Source: a virus
DNA: 32,263 nucleotides
IMG/VR virus record: IMGVR_UViG_3300021197_000183
Coordinates: 1 to 32,263 of that record
Strand: one strand, 5' to 3'
This document shows, piece by piece, positions 23,476 to 31,324 of the stretch. How positions within the stretch are numbered: position 1 is the first letter of the stretch; each line of letters starts with the position of its first letter. Made by a program: the position numbers and the translations under genes. The notes beneath the pieces are model-generated. The model worked only from the letters and a program-made list of their open reading frames with translations. It searched no databases and was not told the origin of the DNA.

Positions 23476-24573
23476 TTAAAGCTGAGTATCTAAACAGCCG
23501 AACGTATCGATAGCCGTAGGAATCATTAACGGTCTAGCGCCAACACCCCCGAATAGCTGCTCGCCGTCATTAGATAACCAGGCGTTCGTAAACAAGTCCA
23601 TACCGCCGTCTGCATTACTAACGCGGCCTGGTAGTTCTGGTAGCAAGCCGGTAGCTTGCCCGCCAACTAGCGCGCCGATATTAGGGATAGCGCCGAATGT
23701 GGCGTCCATGCGACCAGAAGAAGCACGTACGACAATCTTACCAGGGTCTAGGAACTGAGTTTTAACGCCTGTTTGTGGGTCTTTATAGCGACCGCCATAA
23801 GTCCACACGTCGTAGCGATAATTACCGATTTCTACGATACCCCGGAAGGTGCCGCCGTTACCGCGCATATCCATAGGGGCGATAGTACCCAGGTCGATAC
23901 GTCGAATATCGAATCGCGCTTGTATTGCCGAATCACTAATAAAGTTTTCGAAAGCATCGATACCCATAAGTAGCTGGTCTGGGTCCGCTAGGCCGTCATT
24001 ACGTACAACTTCCGCCAGGGCGCTAATATCCGCGATTTTCTGGGCGCCTGTAGCCGTAGCCCAGGAAGTGCCAGCCGTCGGGAAGTGCGTAGCTTTAGGC
24101 TTGTAATCAAGCGTATACAGTGCGTTACCGTTGCTATCCGTAAGCGTAACCGTACCGGTTTGTAAAACTTGCGACGCTTGTACTTCGATAGCGCGGCGGA
24201 TTTTACGTTCAATTTTAGTCATACCGTTAAACATACGTAGAATAATGTTCGCTCTAAAGTCCGGAGACTGGAACGGGTCTTGTCCTGGCATACGTTTAAT
24301 AAGGTCGTACGAATTAATAGGTAGTGCTTCCTTATGGATAGGAGGCTTAAAACCTTTATTCGTATACAGGTCTTCGGAGTTCATACGGTATCCCGTACTT
24401 AAATCCTGGATAACGATAGAGATATCTTCGTCGCTACGTACGATATCGATTTCCACTTCTTCCGAAGTATGGAAATTTTCCGGCGGGCTTTGGAATAATC
24501 CCGAAAGGAATAACGTAGGCTGCGCCATTTGCATATATGCCTTAAGCATACGTTTAGTAGTTGAACCGCTCAT
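23476..24573 (-). CDS. Major capsid protein (lambda E-like)
   Basis: A 365-residue major capsid protein of the lambda gpE family. The sequence begins MSGSTTKRMLKAYMQMAQPT and has the family pattern of a charged N-terminal region (SEEVEIDIVRSDEDI, about 37-51), the GYRMNSEDLYTNKGFKPP loop (about 61-78), and QDPFQSPDFRANIILRMF (about 95-112). HK97-type fold is expected from the family. It lies between the decoration protein and head completion genes, as in lambda-like head modules. AGGAG eight bases upstream gives strong initiation. Confidence 0.93.
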   Translation of the reverse strand: MSGSTTKRMLKAYMQMAQPTLFLSGLFQSPPENFHTSEEVEIDIVRSDEDISIVIQDLSTGYRMNSEDLYTNKGFKPPIHKEALPINSYDLIKRMPGQDPFQSPDFRANIILRMFNGMTKIERKIRRAIEVQASQVLQTGTVTLTDSNGNALYTLDYKPKATHFPTAGTSWATATGAQKIADISALAEVVRNDGLADPDQLLMGIDAFENFISDSAIQARFDIRRIDLGTIAPMDMRGNGGTFRGIVEIGNYRYDVWTYGGRYKDPQTGVKTQFLDPGKIVVRASSGRMDATFGAIPNIGALVGGQATGLLPELPGRVSNADGGMDLFTNAWLSNDGEQLFGGVGARPLMIPTAIDTFGCLDTQL

Positions 24574-24584
24574 GCTATGCGCTC

Positions 24585-24986
24585 CTATTGGTTATCAAGA
24601 ATATTTAATTCTTGAACGTCGATTGATACAAGGGAATAGTCGCGCAATTGGTCAAGGACCGCCGCGTCTACGTTGCTACCGTCGCCGTCGGCGTCGATAA
24701 TTAAGCGTTCGGCACGTACTGAGCCCGAAACCATATCGCGGATACTTTCGTCGCCAGCGCCAGCCGCTTCTACGTCGTAAGTTAGGACCGCTTTAGGGAT
24801 ACCGTTTTCGTTAGTTACGCCGCCTTTAACAAAAGGGACCAACTTAAGCGAAACAGAATCGCGCGCCAGGATAGTACCTTCGACTACTGTACCCGCACCC
24901 GCAAAGGTAAGGAGGTCGTCGCGGAACTCGCCGTCTTTAAGGATTACGCTACCTAAATCCACATTAGTAACTGTTAAATTAGCCAT
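24585..24986 (-). CDS. Head decoration protein (lambda D-like)
   Basis: A 133-residue protein of the head-decoration (HDPD) family. It has a beta-rich N-terminal part (LGSVILKDGEFRDD, 12-25; AGTVVEGTILARDS, 31-44) and the central NGIPKAVLTYDVEA (61-74) typical of gpD-like trimers that cap capsid threefold sites and stabilise the head after DNA packaging. It sits between the protease/scaffold gene and the capsid gene, as lambda D does. GGGGAG about nine bases upstream. Confidence 0.9.
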   Translation of the reverse strand: MANLTVTNVDLGSVILKDGEFRDDLLTFAGAGTVVEGTILARDSVSLKLVPFVKGGVTNENGIPKAVLTYDVEAAGAGDESIRDMVSGSVRAERLIIDADGDGSNVDAAVLDQLRDYSLVSIDVQELNILDNQ

Positions 24987-24992
24987 GGTAGC

Positions 24993-25337
24993 TTACTCCC
25001 CTAAACCGAGTTTAGCTTCGATAAGGCTAGCAACGTCGCCGCCCTGGTCTCCGCTATCGTCTTGTGTGTTGGCGTTGTCGCCGGCGTTAGCGCCTGCGTC
25101 GTCTTCTTGGCGGCTTGCTACGTCGCTGCGGTTCATGCCTGCAGTCATATAGGTAGCTTGTAAAGTAGCCGTCATTTCTGAGCCTTCTTTAATCGCCGAC
25201 GCTGCCGTCTTCATATCGCCCGAGCTTTCACCCATCATTAAATGAGCTGTTACGCGGTCGCGTTCTTGTGTAGCACCCTGTTGCACCGCCGCCGCGAAAG
25301 TTTCGGGGTGCTGGGCCTGTAATTGTTTAAGGTCCAT
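24993..25337 (-). CDS. Nested scaffold protein (Nu3-like), 114 aa
   Basis: An in-frame internal start inside the protease gene: ATG at 25337 preceded by GGAGG with an eight-base spacer, better than the outer start of the gene. The product begins MDLKQLQAQHPETFAAAV, is helical and charged, and shares the C terminus of the protease. This is the same arrangement as lambda Nu3 within C: abundant scaffold from the internal start, few protease copies from the outer start. Confidence 0.78.
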   Translation of the reverse strand: MDLKQLQAQHPETFAAAVQQGATQERDRVTAHLMMGESSGDMKTAASAIKEGSEMTATLQATYMTAGMNRSDVASRQEDDAGANAGDNANTQDDSGDQGGDVASLIEAKLGLGE

Positions 25338-26156
25338 GTTATTGGCCTCCGGTTGGTTCCCGCTGTTGGCGGTGGTTGTTTTGGTACTCTTAACTGCTTT
25401 AAGCGACGGAGCCGCTACCGCGTCAATCATACCGCGCTTTAATGCTTCATTCGCCAGGACTGTACCACCCTGGCCGAAGTCTGCGTTAACCTTGTCTGCC
25501 GTGGTGCCTCGCCCTTCGGCGATAGCGTCGACAAAAATTTCGTGCATTGCGTCGAGTTCTTCCCGGACCATGGCGATACCTTCCACCGTGGATACATCCG
25601 GGCGCTTCTTCGGCGCTTCTGTGCTTGCGATACTAACTTCGCTATCGTCTACCATAAAAGTAGCTACGACGCCGACACTTCCGATACGGGCCGCGATATT
25701 AGACGCCGTTACTTCGTCCGCCTGGCTCGCAATCGCAAACGCTGCCGAGGCTCCGACGTTAGAAATAATAGCTTTAGTAGGTTTTTTAGCTGCTTGAATA
25801 GCTGCCAGGGTATCGAATAGACCGTCGAAATGGCCGCCCGGGCTGTCGATAGCGAAAGTAATATTACTAACGGTATCGTCCTGTTCTGCTGCAGCAATAG
25901 CCGAAATTATTTCGGGGTAGGTGGTGTTACCGCCGCCGAATAACATAGCCATAAAACTAGGGCTTTTTGTAATAACGCCCTTAACGGATATTTCCGCGCT
26001 ATTACCGGCTACGGTTAGTAGTCGATTGTCGTTCGCGGATACGCTACTCGTACCGAAACGCGCTTCGAATTGTGCTTGCTGTTCTGCCGAAGGCATAAAA
26101 CCGGCTTTCTGAGCCTGTTGTATTGCCTGGCGGACGCTAGCTTCTAATAGCCACAT
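24993..26156 (-). CDS. S49-type head maturation protease with scaffold tail
   Basis: A 387-residue protein with an S49 (SppA/ClpP-fold) protease at about 45-255 and a scaffold-like C-terminal region, the arrangement of lambda gpC. Visible elements: the substrate-binding loop DSPGG at 104-108, the nucleophile Ser137 in NVGASAAF, RIGSVGV at 157-163, and lysines 183-184 as candidates for the general base. Residues about 274-387 are charged, rich in Gln, Glu and Asp, and end IEAKLGLGE. A separate translation start for that region is present. Expected roles: digesting scaffold and portal-complex proteins during prohead maturation. GGAG about ten bases before ATG. Confidence 0.9.
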   Translation of the reverse strand: MWLLEASVRQAIQQAQKAGFMPSAEQQAQFEARFGTSSVSANDNRLLTVAGNSAEISVKGVITKSPSFMAMLFGGGNTTYPEIISAIAAAEQDDTVSNITFAIDSPGGHFDGLFDTLAAIQAAKKPTKAIISNVGASAAFAIASQADEVTASNIAARIGSVGVVATFMVDDSEVSIASTEAPKKRPDVSTVEGIAMVREELDAMHEIFVDAIAEGRGTTADKVNADFGQGGTVLANEALKRGMIDAVAAPSLKAVKSTKTTTANSGNQPEANNMDLKQLQAQHPETFAAAVQQGATQERDRVTAHLMMGESSGDMKTAASAIKEGSEMTATLQATYMTAGMNRSDVASRQEDDAGANAGDNANTQDDSGDQGGDVASLIEAKLGLGE

Positions 26157-26211
26157 AATTAAAATTCTCCTGTTATACGCATATTAACCCGTATTGCCGG
26201 CTTCGTCAAAA

Positions 26212-27351
26212 TTACTGATTTATTGCATAAAAAGTTATTTGGGCCGAAGGTGCGTCGGGGACGTTAAGCGCTTGTAGCGCTGCGCTAGGTACTCCGACTC
26301 TCAGGTCCCCGCTGTCGTTACCGGTGCTACTCCGGGCGAATCTATTTCGTAGTTTAGTCCCTGCGGGTACTTGTATGTTTGATAAGTCAAAAAATACTAC
26401 TGTATCACTGGAACTATTTAAGGGTATGTCTACCGCCGAACCTAGCACGTTCCACGTAACGCCGTCGTCTGTGCTTATTTCCGCCCAGAAGAATAAATCG
26501 CTGACACCAGAAGCGCCGGTCCTTCCCGCTCGGAATCTTTGTTTTATTGACCAGAAAAGAGGGTCAATAACTGTTATAACCCCGTCCGCCCCGACTGTAG
26601 CGCCGCCGTTGGCGGTTGTCCCGCCCCCGCCGAATGTTACGGTTTGAGGTGTGTCTAACGCTCCGACTTGAAGGTCCTGGCTTAAAAAAGTGCCTTGCGG
26701 TGTATACCCTATCGTTTCCGACGCCGCGCCTGCACCGCGAGCGCTCCCGCCGCCACCAGCATTACCCGGATTAAATGGCGCGCTAGCTGCGGGTACTTTT
26801 ATGGTACCGGCCTTCTTTTTCTTACCGTCAAGGAAGACGAAAAGTTCGTTATTATTTAGCTGTACGTCCGTAACGCTTACGCCGTTTTTACCTGGTGCGC
26901 CAGTTTTACCCCGTTGTGGGTTCGGCATTTTCTTAGCGACTTCTTCGGCTGTTGGGCTTACTCCGTCTTTAGGCGTAGGGATTAACTTAGCGGCTTCCGC
27001 TGCGATAACTTTAGGGTCTGGGCTTACGCCGTCCTTCGGCTTCTCGATTTTAGAGAGTACAACGTCGGCGACGTCTCGAACGGAAGGCGGTACCGCGTCG
27101 CGGCCTGGCTTCGGTTCTGGTATTAGTTTAGCCGCTGCTTCTGCTACGGCTTTCGGGTCTGGGCTCACGCCGTCTTTAGGAGCGGGTATTTTTTCCAGGA
27201 CCGCGTTAACGATTTCGTCCGGGTCTGGGCTTACGCCGTCCTTACCATGCTGGACTACCGGGCGTACTTTCTCTAAGCGTTGTACGTCGCCTTTAAGTGC
27301 GGTTAAATCTTGGCGTAGTAGACTAAACGCTCGGGCTAATTTAGCTAGCAT
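26212..27351 (-). CDS. Repeat-stalk fibre-like protein in head cluster
   Basis: A 379-residue structural protein that I cannot assign to a named family. Residues 1-35 look like a coiled-coil start (LLRQDLTALKGDVQRLEKV). Residues 37-160 contain repeats of about 22-25 residues headed by KDGVSPDP (at 37, 59, 106 and 128, with degenerate units near 84 and 155), each followed by a short helix ending in IP. A collagen-like stretch (RGKTGAPGKNG, 147-157) and a Gly/Ala-rich linker follow. Residues about 225-379 look like a beta-sandwich tip. The architecture (anchor, stalk, tip) is that of a fibre, but the gene lies between portal and protease. It overlaps the portal stop by 11 bases; GGGG seven bases before ATG. 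Confidence 0.6.
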   Translation of the reverse strand: MLAKLARAFSLLRQDLTALKGDVQRLEKVRPVVQHGKDGVSPDPDEIVNAVLEKIPAPKDGVSPDPKAVAEAAAKLIPEPKPGRDAVPPSVRDVADVVLSKIEKPKDGVSPDPKVIAAEAAKLIPTPKDGVSPTAEEVAKKMPNPQRGKTGAPGKNGVSVTDVQLNNNELFVFLDGKKKKAGTIKVPAASAPFNPGNAGGGGSARGAGAASETIGYTPQGTFLSQDLQVGALDTPQTVTFGGGGTTANGGATVGADGVITVIDPLFWSIKQRFRAGRTGASGVSDLFFWAEISTDDGVTWNVLGSAVDIPLNSSSDTVVFFDLSNIQVPAGTKLRNRFARSSTGNDSGDLRVGVPSAALQALNVPDAPSAQITFYAINQ

Positions 27352-29029
27352 TAACGACCCCTTTATCTTCTAAATAATCGTCGAGCATAGCTTCGATTTC
27401 TTCCATGTTATCCAGGGTTTCGATAGCGTCCGTAGCCACAAGTTCGCCGAATTCTTGTTTAAACTCGGCTATAGGTCTGGCGGCCTCGACTTTAAGCTCG
27501 TTTTCGCGCTTAAGACGTTTAATATTTTTAGTAAATTTCGTACCCGTGGTAATACGTGCCTCCCTGGCATTAGTAGACCAGCCTTCTTCGACTAGGATTT
27601 TAGAGCCTTTAGCCTGTTTTAGCATATCGGTAGAAGGTTTAATCGACCCGTACCAGTCTGTAGCCGTCCAGGCGCCGAAAATATCGTATTCGTTAGGGTT
27701 GCGCCACGACTGTAGGAGCCCGGGCGCTATAATTTTTTGTAATAAAGTTTCGCTAAGTAGCCATTCGATATAAATAGGGGTACAGAAAGTTTCGCCAAAA
27801 TCTCCCCAGGTACGGTTAATAGCGATTTTAAATTCGTTAATAGCCGCCTGGCTGGCGCTGTAGTTATTCGAAAATGATAGGCGTAATACTTCGGGCGGTA
27901 TTTCTAGGGTCCACGCTACGGCCTGGATAATGGCTTCTTCGAACGTGCCGAAGTTTACGTCGGTACCTTGCCCGCCCATAAGGACCGGTTTTTCCCCTGT
28001 CTGTAGTTCTTCCATAACTAGCCCTGGTATCTGGCTAGCCATATTAAATTTACGTGTACCGCCGTCGCTGTCGGTCGTAACGGCCTGGTCTCTACGTACG
28101 GCGCCGCCGGTTACCGGTAGCGTCCCCATTTTATCCTCGCCCTTCTCGATAAACATAGCCATTATTGAGTTAATAACGGCCTTACGTTGTACCGAATCGC
28201 GGTAGCGGTCGATTTCTTTTAACGACTGCATAACGATAGCTAGCAAAGGCTGGCCGCGTAAATCGTCGAGGCGTTTATCGGTACCATATACTAACCAGGA
28301 TATTTTACGGCCTGATTTTTCACCGACTGCCGGGATACGTTTACTACCGCCGTCGTCTTGCTTAATCCAGTGAGCGACCACACGGCCGACGCTGTCAAGC
28401 TCGACGCCGTGGCGTATCTTGTGGCCTTTACGTAGGTTACCAGCTTCGCCTAGCGGGGTGCGTACCTTGCTCCCGCTAATTAGCTGTACCATGGGTAATT
28501 TAGTTTGCTGGGACTGCCTTACAACGACTAGGACGTCGCCACTAATTAAGGCTTCCATACGTGCGGCGCGCTGAATAGCCCCGAACGTCGATTTTTTCTT
28601 CCAGTCGCATAGCTCCGGGCCTTTAGCCCAGATACCGAAACGGGTTTCTACGGTCTCGGTCCACTCGTTAAGGCTTTCTTCCGGGACGCCGATAATAGCT
28701 TCGTCCGGGCAGGCCTCCGGGTTTAAACCGGTGTTAATTTCGTTAGTTACTAGGCGGCGGATAATACCGCGAGCGTATAAATTTTCGTTAAATAATTGCG
28801 TAGACCTGGCGCGAAGCGTCCAGTAATCGACGTCTTGAATTTGAGTAGCACCAAAACCGCCGAAAAATTTACCGCCGTCGAAAATAGAGTTTTCCCACGG
28901 GGACGGGGAAGTCTGGCCGGCGTATGCGGAAGGCTGCTGTAGGTTATCAAGGGAAACAGGCAAAGCGCCCGAAACGTGTTCGAACGACCCGTCGTTCTTA
29001 AGTCGAAAACGTGGCTTATCTTCTACCAT
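27341..29029 (-). CDS. Portal protein (lambda B-like)
   Basis: A 562-residue portal of the lambda gpB family (Phage_portal_2). Typical elements: AYAGQTSPSPWENSIFDGG (36-54), the YARGIIRRLVTNEINTGLNP region (about 86-105), and ISWLVYGTDKRLDDLRGQPLL in the middle. It forms the dodecameric ring through which DNA enters and leaves. It is flanked by a small connector gene and the fibre-like gene. GAGG about six bases before the ATG; it overlaps the connector gene by seven bases. Confidence 0.93.
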   Translation of the reverse strand: MVEDKPRFRLKNDGSFEHVSGALPVSLDNLQQPSAYAGQTSPSPWENSIFDGGKFFGGFGATQIQDVDYWTLRARSTQLFNENLYARGIIRRLVTNEINTGLNPEACPDEAIIGVPEESLNEWTETVETRFGIWAKGPELCDWKKKSTFGAIQRAARMEALISGDVLVVVRQSQQTKLPMVQLISGSKVRTPLGEAGNLRKGHKIRHGVELDSVGRVVAHWIKQDDGGSKRIPAVGEKSGRKISWLVYGTDKRLDDLRGQPLLAIVMQSLKEIDRYRDSVQRKAVINSIMAMFIEKGEDKMGTLPVTGGAVRRDQAVTTDSDGGTRKFNMASQIPGLVMEELQTGEKPVLMGGQGTDVNFGTFEEAIIQAVAWTLEIPPEVLRLSFSNNYSASQAAINEFKIAINRTWGDFGETFCTPIYIEWLLSETLLQKIIAPGLLQSWRNPNEYDIFGAWTATDWYGSIKPSTDMLKQAKGSKILVEEGWSTNAREARITTGTKFTKNIKRLKRENELKVEAARPIAEFKQEFGELVATDAIETLDNMEEIEAMLDDYLEDKGVVNAS

Positions 29030-29274
29030 GCTGGCCTCGCTGTTACGGTACCGCTACCGTTAAGCCGGGCTTCCAAAGTGGCGCACCGGTTATATAGCGA
29101 ATCGATAGTCTTCTGTATCGCGTCTAAATCTAGTTTAGTAACTGTCTGGCGGCTTTGTCCAGTATCAAGCGTATATGACTGTACGCCGCCCGCTAATGCG
29201 AGCGCGGCGTCTTCATACGCTACGATTTGTAGCTTAGTCGCATCTATTCGGCCTTGGATAAAAGTACGGTCCAT
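29023..29274 (-). CDS. Small head-tail connector (gpW-like position; DUF6148-like)
   Basis: An 83-residue helical protein between large terminase and portal, the place of gpW in lambda. It begins MDRTFIQGRIDATKLQIVAY, has a second helix at LDLDAIQKTIDSLYNRCATLEARL, and ends in a basic-aromatic tail. Family resemblance is to small phage proteins grouped as DUF6148. A head-completion or connector role is inferred from position. The start is odd: AGGG lies in front of an ATG-TAA start-stop pair that overlaps the real ATG. Confidence 0.65.
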   Translation of the reverse strand: MDRTFIQGRIDATKLQIVAYEDAALALAGGVQSYTLDTGQSRQTVTKLDLDAIQKTIDSLYNRCATLEARLNGSGTVTARPAW

Positions 29275-29303
29275 TACATGACTACGCCCTGAAAGTTACA
29301 GTT

Positions 29304-29335
29304 AAAAAGGTATTTCTATAGACCTACAGTATACC
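29304..29335 (-). terminator. Weak hairpin plus T-run after large terminase
   Basis: On the minus strand, just after the terminase stop, GGTAT (29335-29331) pairs with ATACC (29313-29309). An inner CTGTA/TATAG stem (with one wobble) adds stability, and TTTTT (29308-29304) follows. It is AT-rich and would be weak, an attenuator at most. It would set terminase below the head genes, if functional. Confidence 0.35.
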
Positions 29336-29338
29336 CAT

Positions 29339-31324
29339 TTAATCGCTATAGTAAAGTTTCTCGTTTTCTAGGTAGTCCCAAAACGTCGGCCAGTCTACGG
29401 TATCTAACTCGAAATGCTGTATACATATAGCCCAGGCTAGTATCTCTACCGCCGCGTGACCATAACAGAGTAAATCCCACAATTCATTACGCGCGTTACC
29501 TGGGCGGTACCAGAAGTAAGAGACGTTACCCTTTTCGTCTTTACGTTCGCGCCTGGTCTCGACGGTAAGTTCCTTAAGCTGTTTATCCGAAATATCTATC
29601 GGGGCGTTAAAGTGGTATTTCTTTTGCTCGCCGGCGCCTTCTTCCCATTCTCGGCGAAGTACGGGCGCTAGACGGTCCTTATAGTGGTCTACCAAGATAC
29701 GATACCCGACCGTACCGGCCTGGGTGGTGAACTCCGCGAATTCCTTGATAGTCTGGTTTTTTGCTGGGCGGTCTCGGCCCAGGATAGGGTAAACACCCGA
29801 AGCATAGTCGGAACAGAAAGTCGTAACCGTATCGTTAGCGTAGCCGGCGTCGACCAGGGTAATAGCGACGCGGTACTTTTTGCCGTCGTCGGCCGTATAC
29901 TCTTTTTCTTCGATAAGTTCGCGTAGGCGACCCCATACCGGGCTAGTTAATTCGCTACAGTCGTCTTCGTTGCCTTCCACTTCAAAACGCCAGTAGTCGA
30001 TAACGTAAGGCTTAGAATCTCGGCACCAGCCCATAACACTAACGGCTAAATTCTGTTTATGGACGTCGACCTTACACGTAAGGAACAGAATAGCCGAGCC
30101 GGAAAACTTCTTCGCGTATTCGTTAGGAATCGTACCCAGGCGGTAAGCTGCTCTACGGTGCGCCGATACGCTTGTAAACCGAATTTTAGAGCCCATAATC
30201 TCGAATGGTTCGGCCAAGATATTATTATAAAATACCTGGTACTTACCTATATCGCGGACCTTTTTTTCTATAGGGTCAAAGCCACGGAGATAGGCGCTAA
30301 CGCATTTATACCAGGGCTGCATACCGATAGGCGAGTATAGCGCCGGCAAGTGGTACGAGCGGATACCAGGCTCTACAGGTCTGGCCGTAGGCGTCCATAT
30401 CGCGCCGTGGTCTTCGGAGAATAACCGCTCTTTGTCGTGTTCATAGTGGGCGGTTCCGCAATTTCTACAGCAATACCGGACAGATTCCAGGACCAGGACA
30501 CCGTTATCTAGTTCCCACTGGAAACCCCCTATAACGCCGGTTTTTTTATCAACCGACGACCAGCGTAGTTCCTGGGGAAAGCCGCACGATTTACAAAGTA
30601 CGTTATATTTTCGCTGGTCTCCGCGTAAATACGCCTGCTCTATTTTCGAAGCGCCTTTTACCAATGGCGTAGACCCTCGGAAAATTTTACGACGCTCCCA
30701 GTAGCCCGAACAGCGGTCGTCGCTTAGTGCGTCCGGGTCGCCGTCCTTACCTACCGTGTCGGGCCAGGCGTCTATCTCGTCTTTCAACATCACACAAATA
30801 GAATACGAGCGCATTTTATCGGCATTCTTCGCGCCGAACGGTACCAGGTAGCCGCCGCCTTCAAATTGTAAATGATTAGCAGTTTTACCGGTTTTACGGC
30901 TGTTACCTTCGTCGCTTGAGCGGATAATATGCCCTAGGTCGGAGTGGTTAAGCATGGGTAAAAAGTTGTTTTCGATACGTGCGGCCGCGAGTTCTTTATC
31001 GGCGGTTAGATACATTATCGGGAGCGTTTTAACGTGGCCCATAAAATACAGGGCGCCGGATTCCAGTACCGTAGAGTAGGTAATCTGTACGCCTTTCTTA
31101 AGGTTTACTTCCCGGACCGGGCTATCAATATCGAAACAGTCGACTATCTCACGCATAAACGGGTTAACGTCGTAGCGGATAAATCCAGGGATAGACGTAA
31201 CGGATTCTGGTAGGTACCGGTTTTCTTCGTTGTACTGGCTGGGCGTAACGTGGATTACTTCGTCCGTTAGCCCGTCGACCTCGTCGACCACCCAGTCGGC
31301 GCCGATATTATCAATTTTACGCAT
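29339..31324 (-). CDS. Terminase large subunit (GpA family)
   Basis: A 661-residue packaging motor and nuclease of the lambda GpA type. The ATPase part carries a Walker A-like region KKGVQITYST (about 77-84) and Walker B VMLKDEIDAW (178-187). A zinc-binding pair of CxxC motifs (Cys244/247 and Cys286/289) lies in the linker region. The C-terminal nuclease part contains KVDVHKQNL and ITLVDAGYAND with conserved acidic residues. It drives DNA into the prohead and makes the end cut. GAGGG about eight bases before the ATG lies inside the small-subunit gene, and the two genes overlap by eight bases. Confidence 0.92.
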   Translation of the reverse strand: MRKIDNIGADWVVDEVDGLTDEVIHVTPSQYNEENRYLPESVTSIPGFIRYDVNPFMREIVDCFDIDSPVREVNLKKGVQITYSTVLESGALYFMGHVKTLPIMYLTADKELAAARIENNFLPMLNHSDLGHIIRSSDEGNSRKTGKTANHLQFEGGGYLVPFGAKNADKMRSYSICVMLKDEIDAWPDTVGKDGDPDALSDDRCSGYWERRKIFRGSTPLVKGASKIEQAYLRGDQRKYNVLCKSCGFPQELRWSSVDKKTGVIGGFQWELDNGVLVLESVRYCCRNCGTAHYEHDKERLFSEDHGAIWTPTARPVEPGIRSYHLPALYSPIGMQPWYKCVSAYLRGFDPIEKKVRDIGKYQVFYNNILAEPFEIMGSKIRFTSVSAHRRAAYRLGTIPNEYAKKFSGSAILFLTCKVDVHKQNLAVSVMGWCRDSKPYVIDYWRFEVEGNEDDCSELTSPVWGRLRELIEEKEYTADDGKKYRVAITLVDAGYANDTVTTFCSDYASGVYPILGRDRPAKNQTIKEFAEFTTQAGTVGYRILVDHYKDRLAPVLRREWEEGAGEQKKYHFNAPIDISDKQLKELTVETRRERKDEKGNVSYFWYRPGNARNELWDLLCYGHAAVEILAWAICIQHFELDTVDWPTFWDYLENEKLYYSD

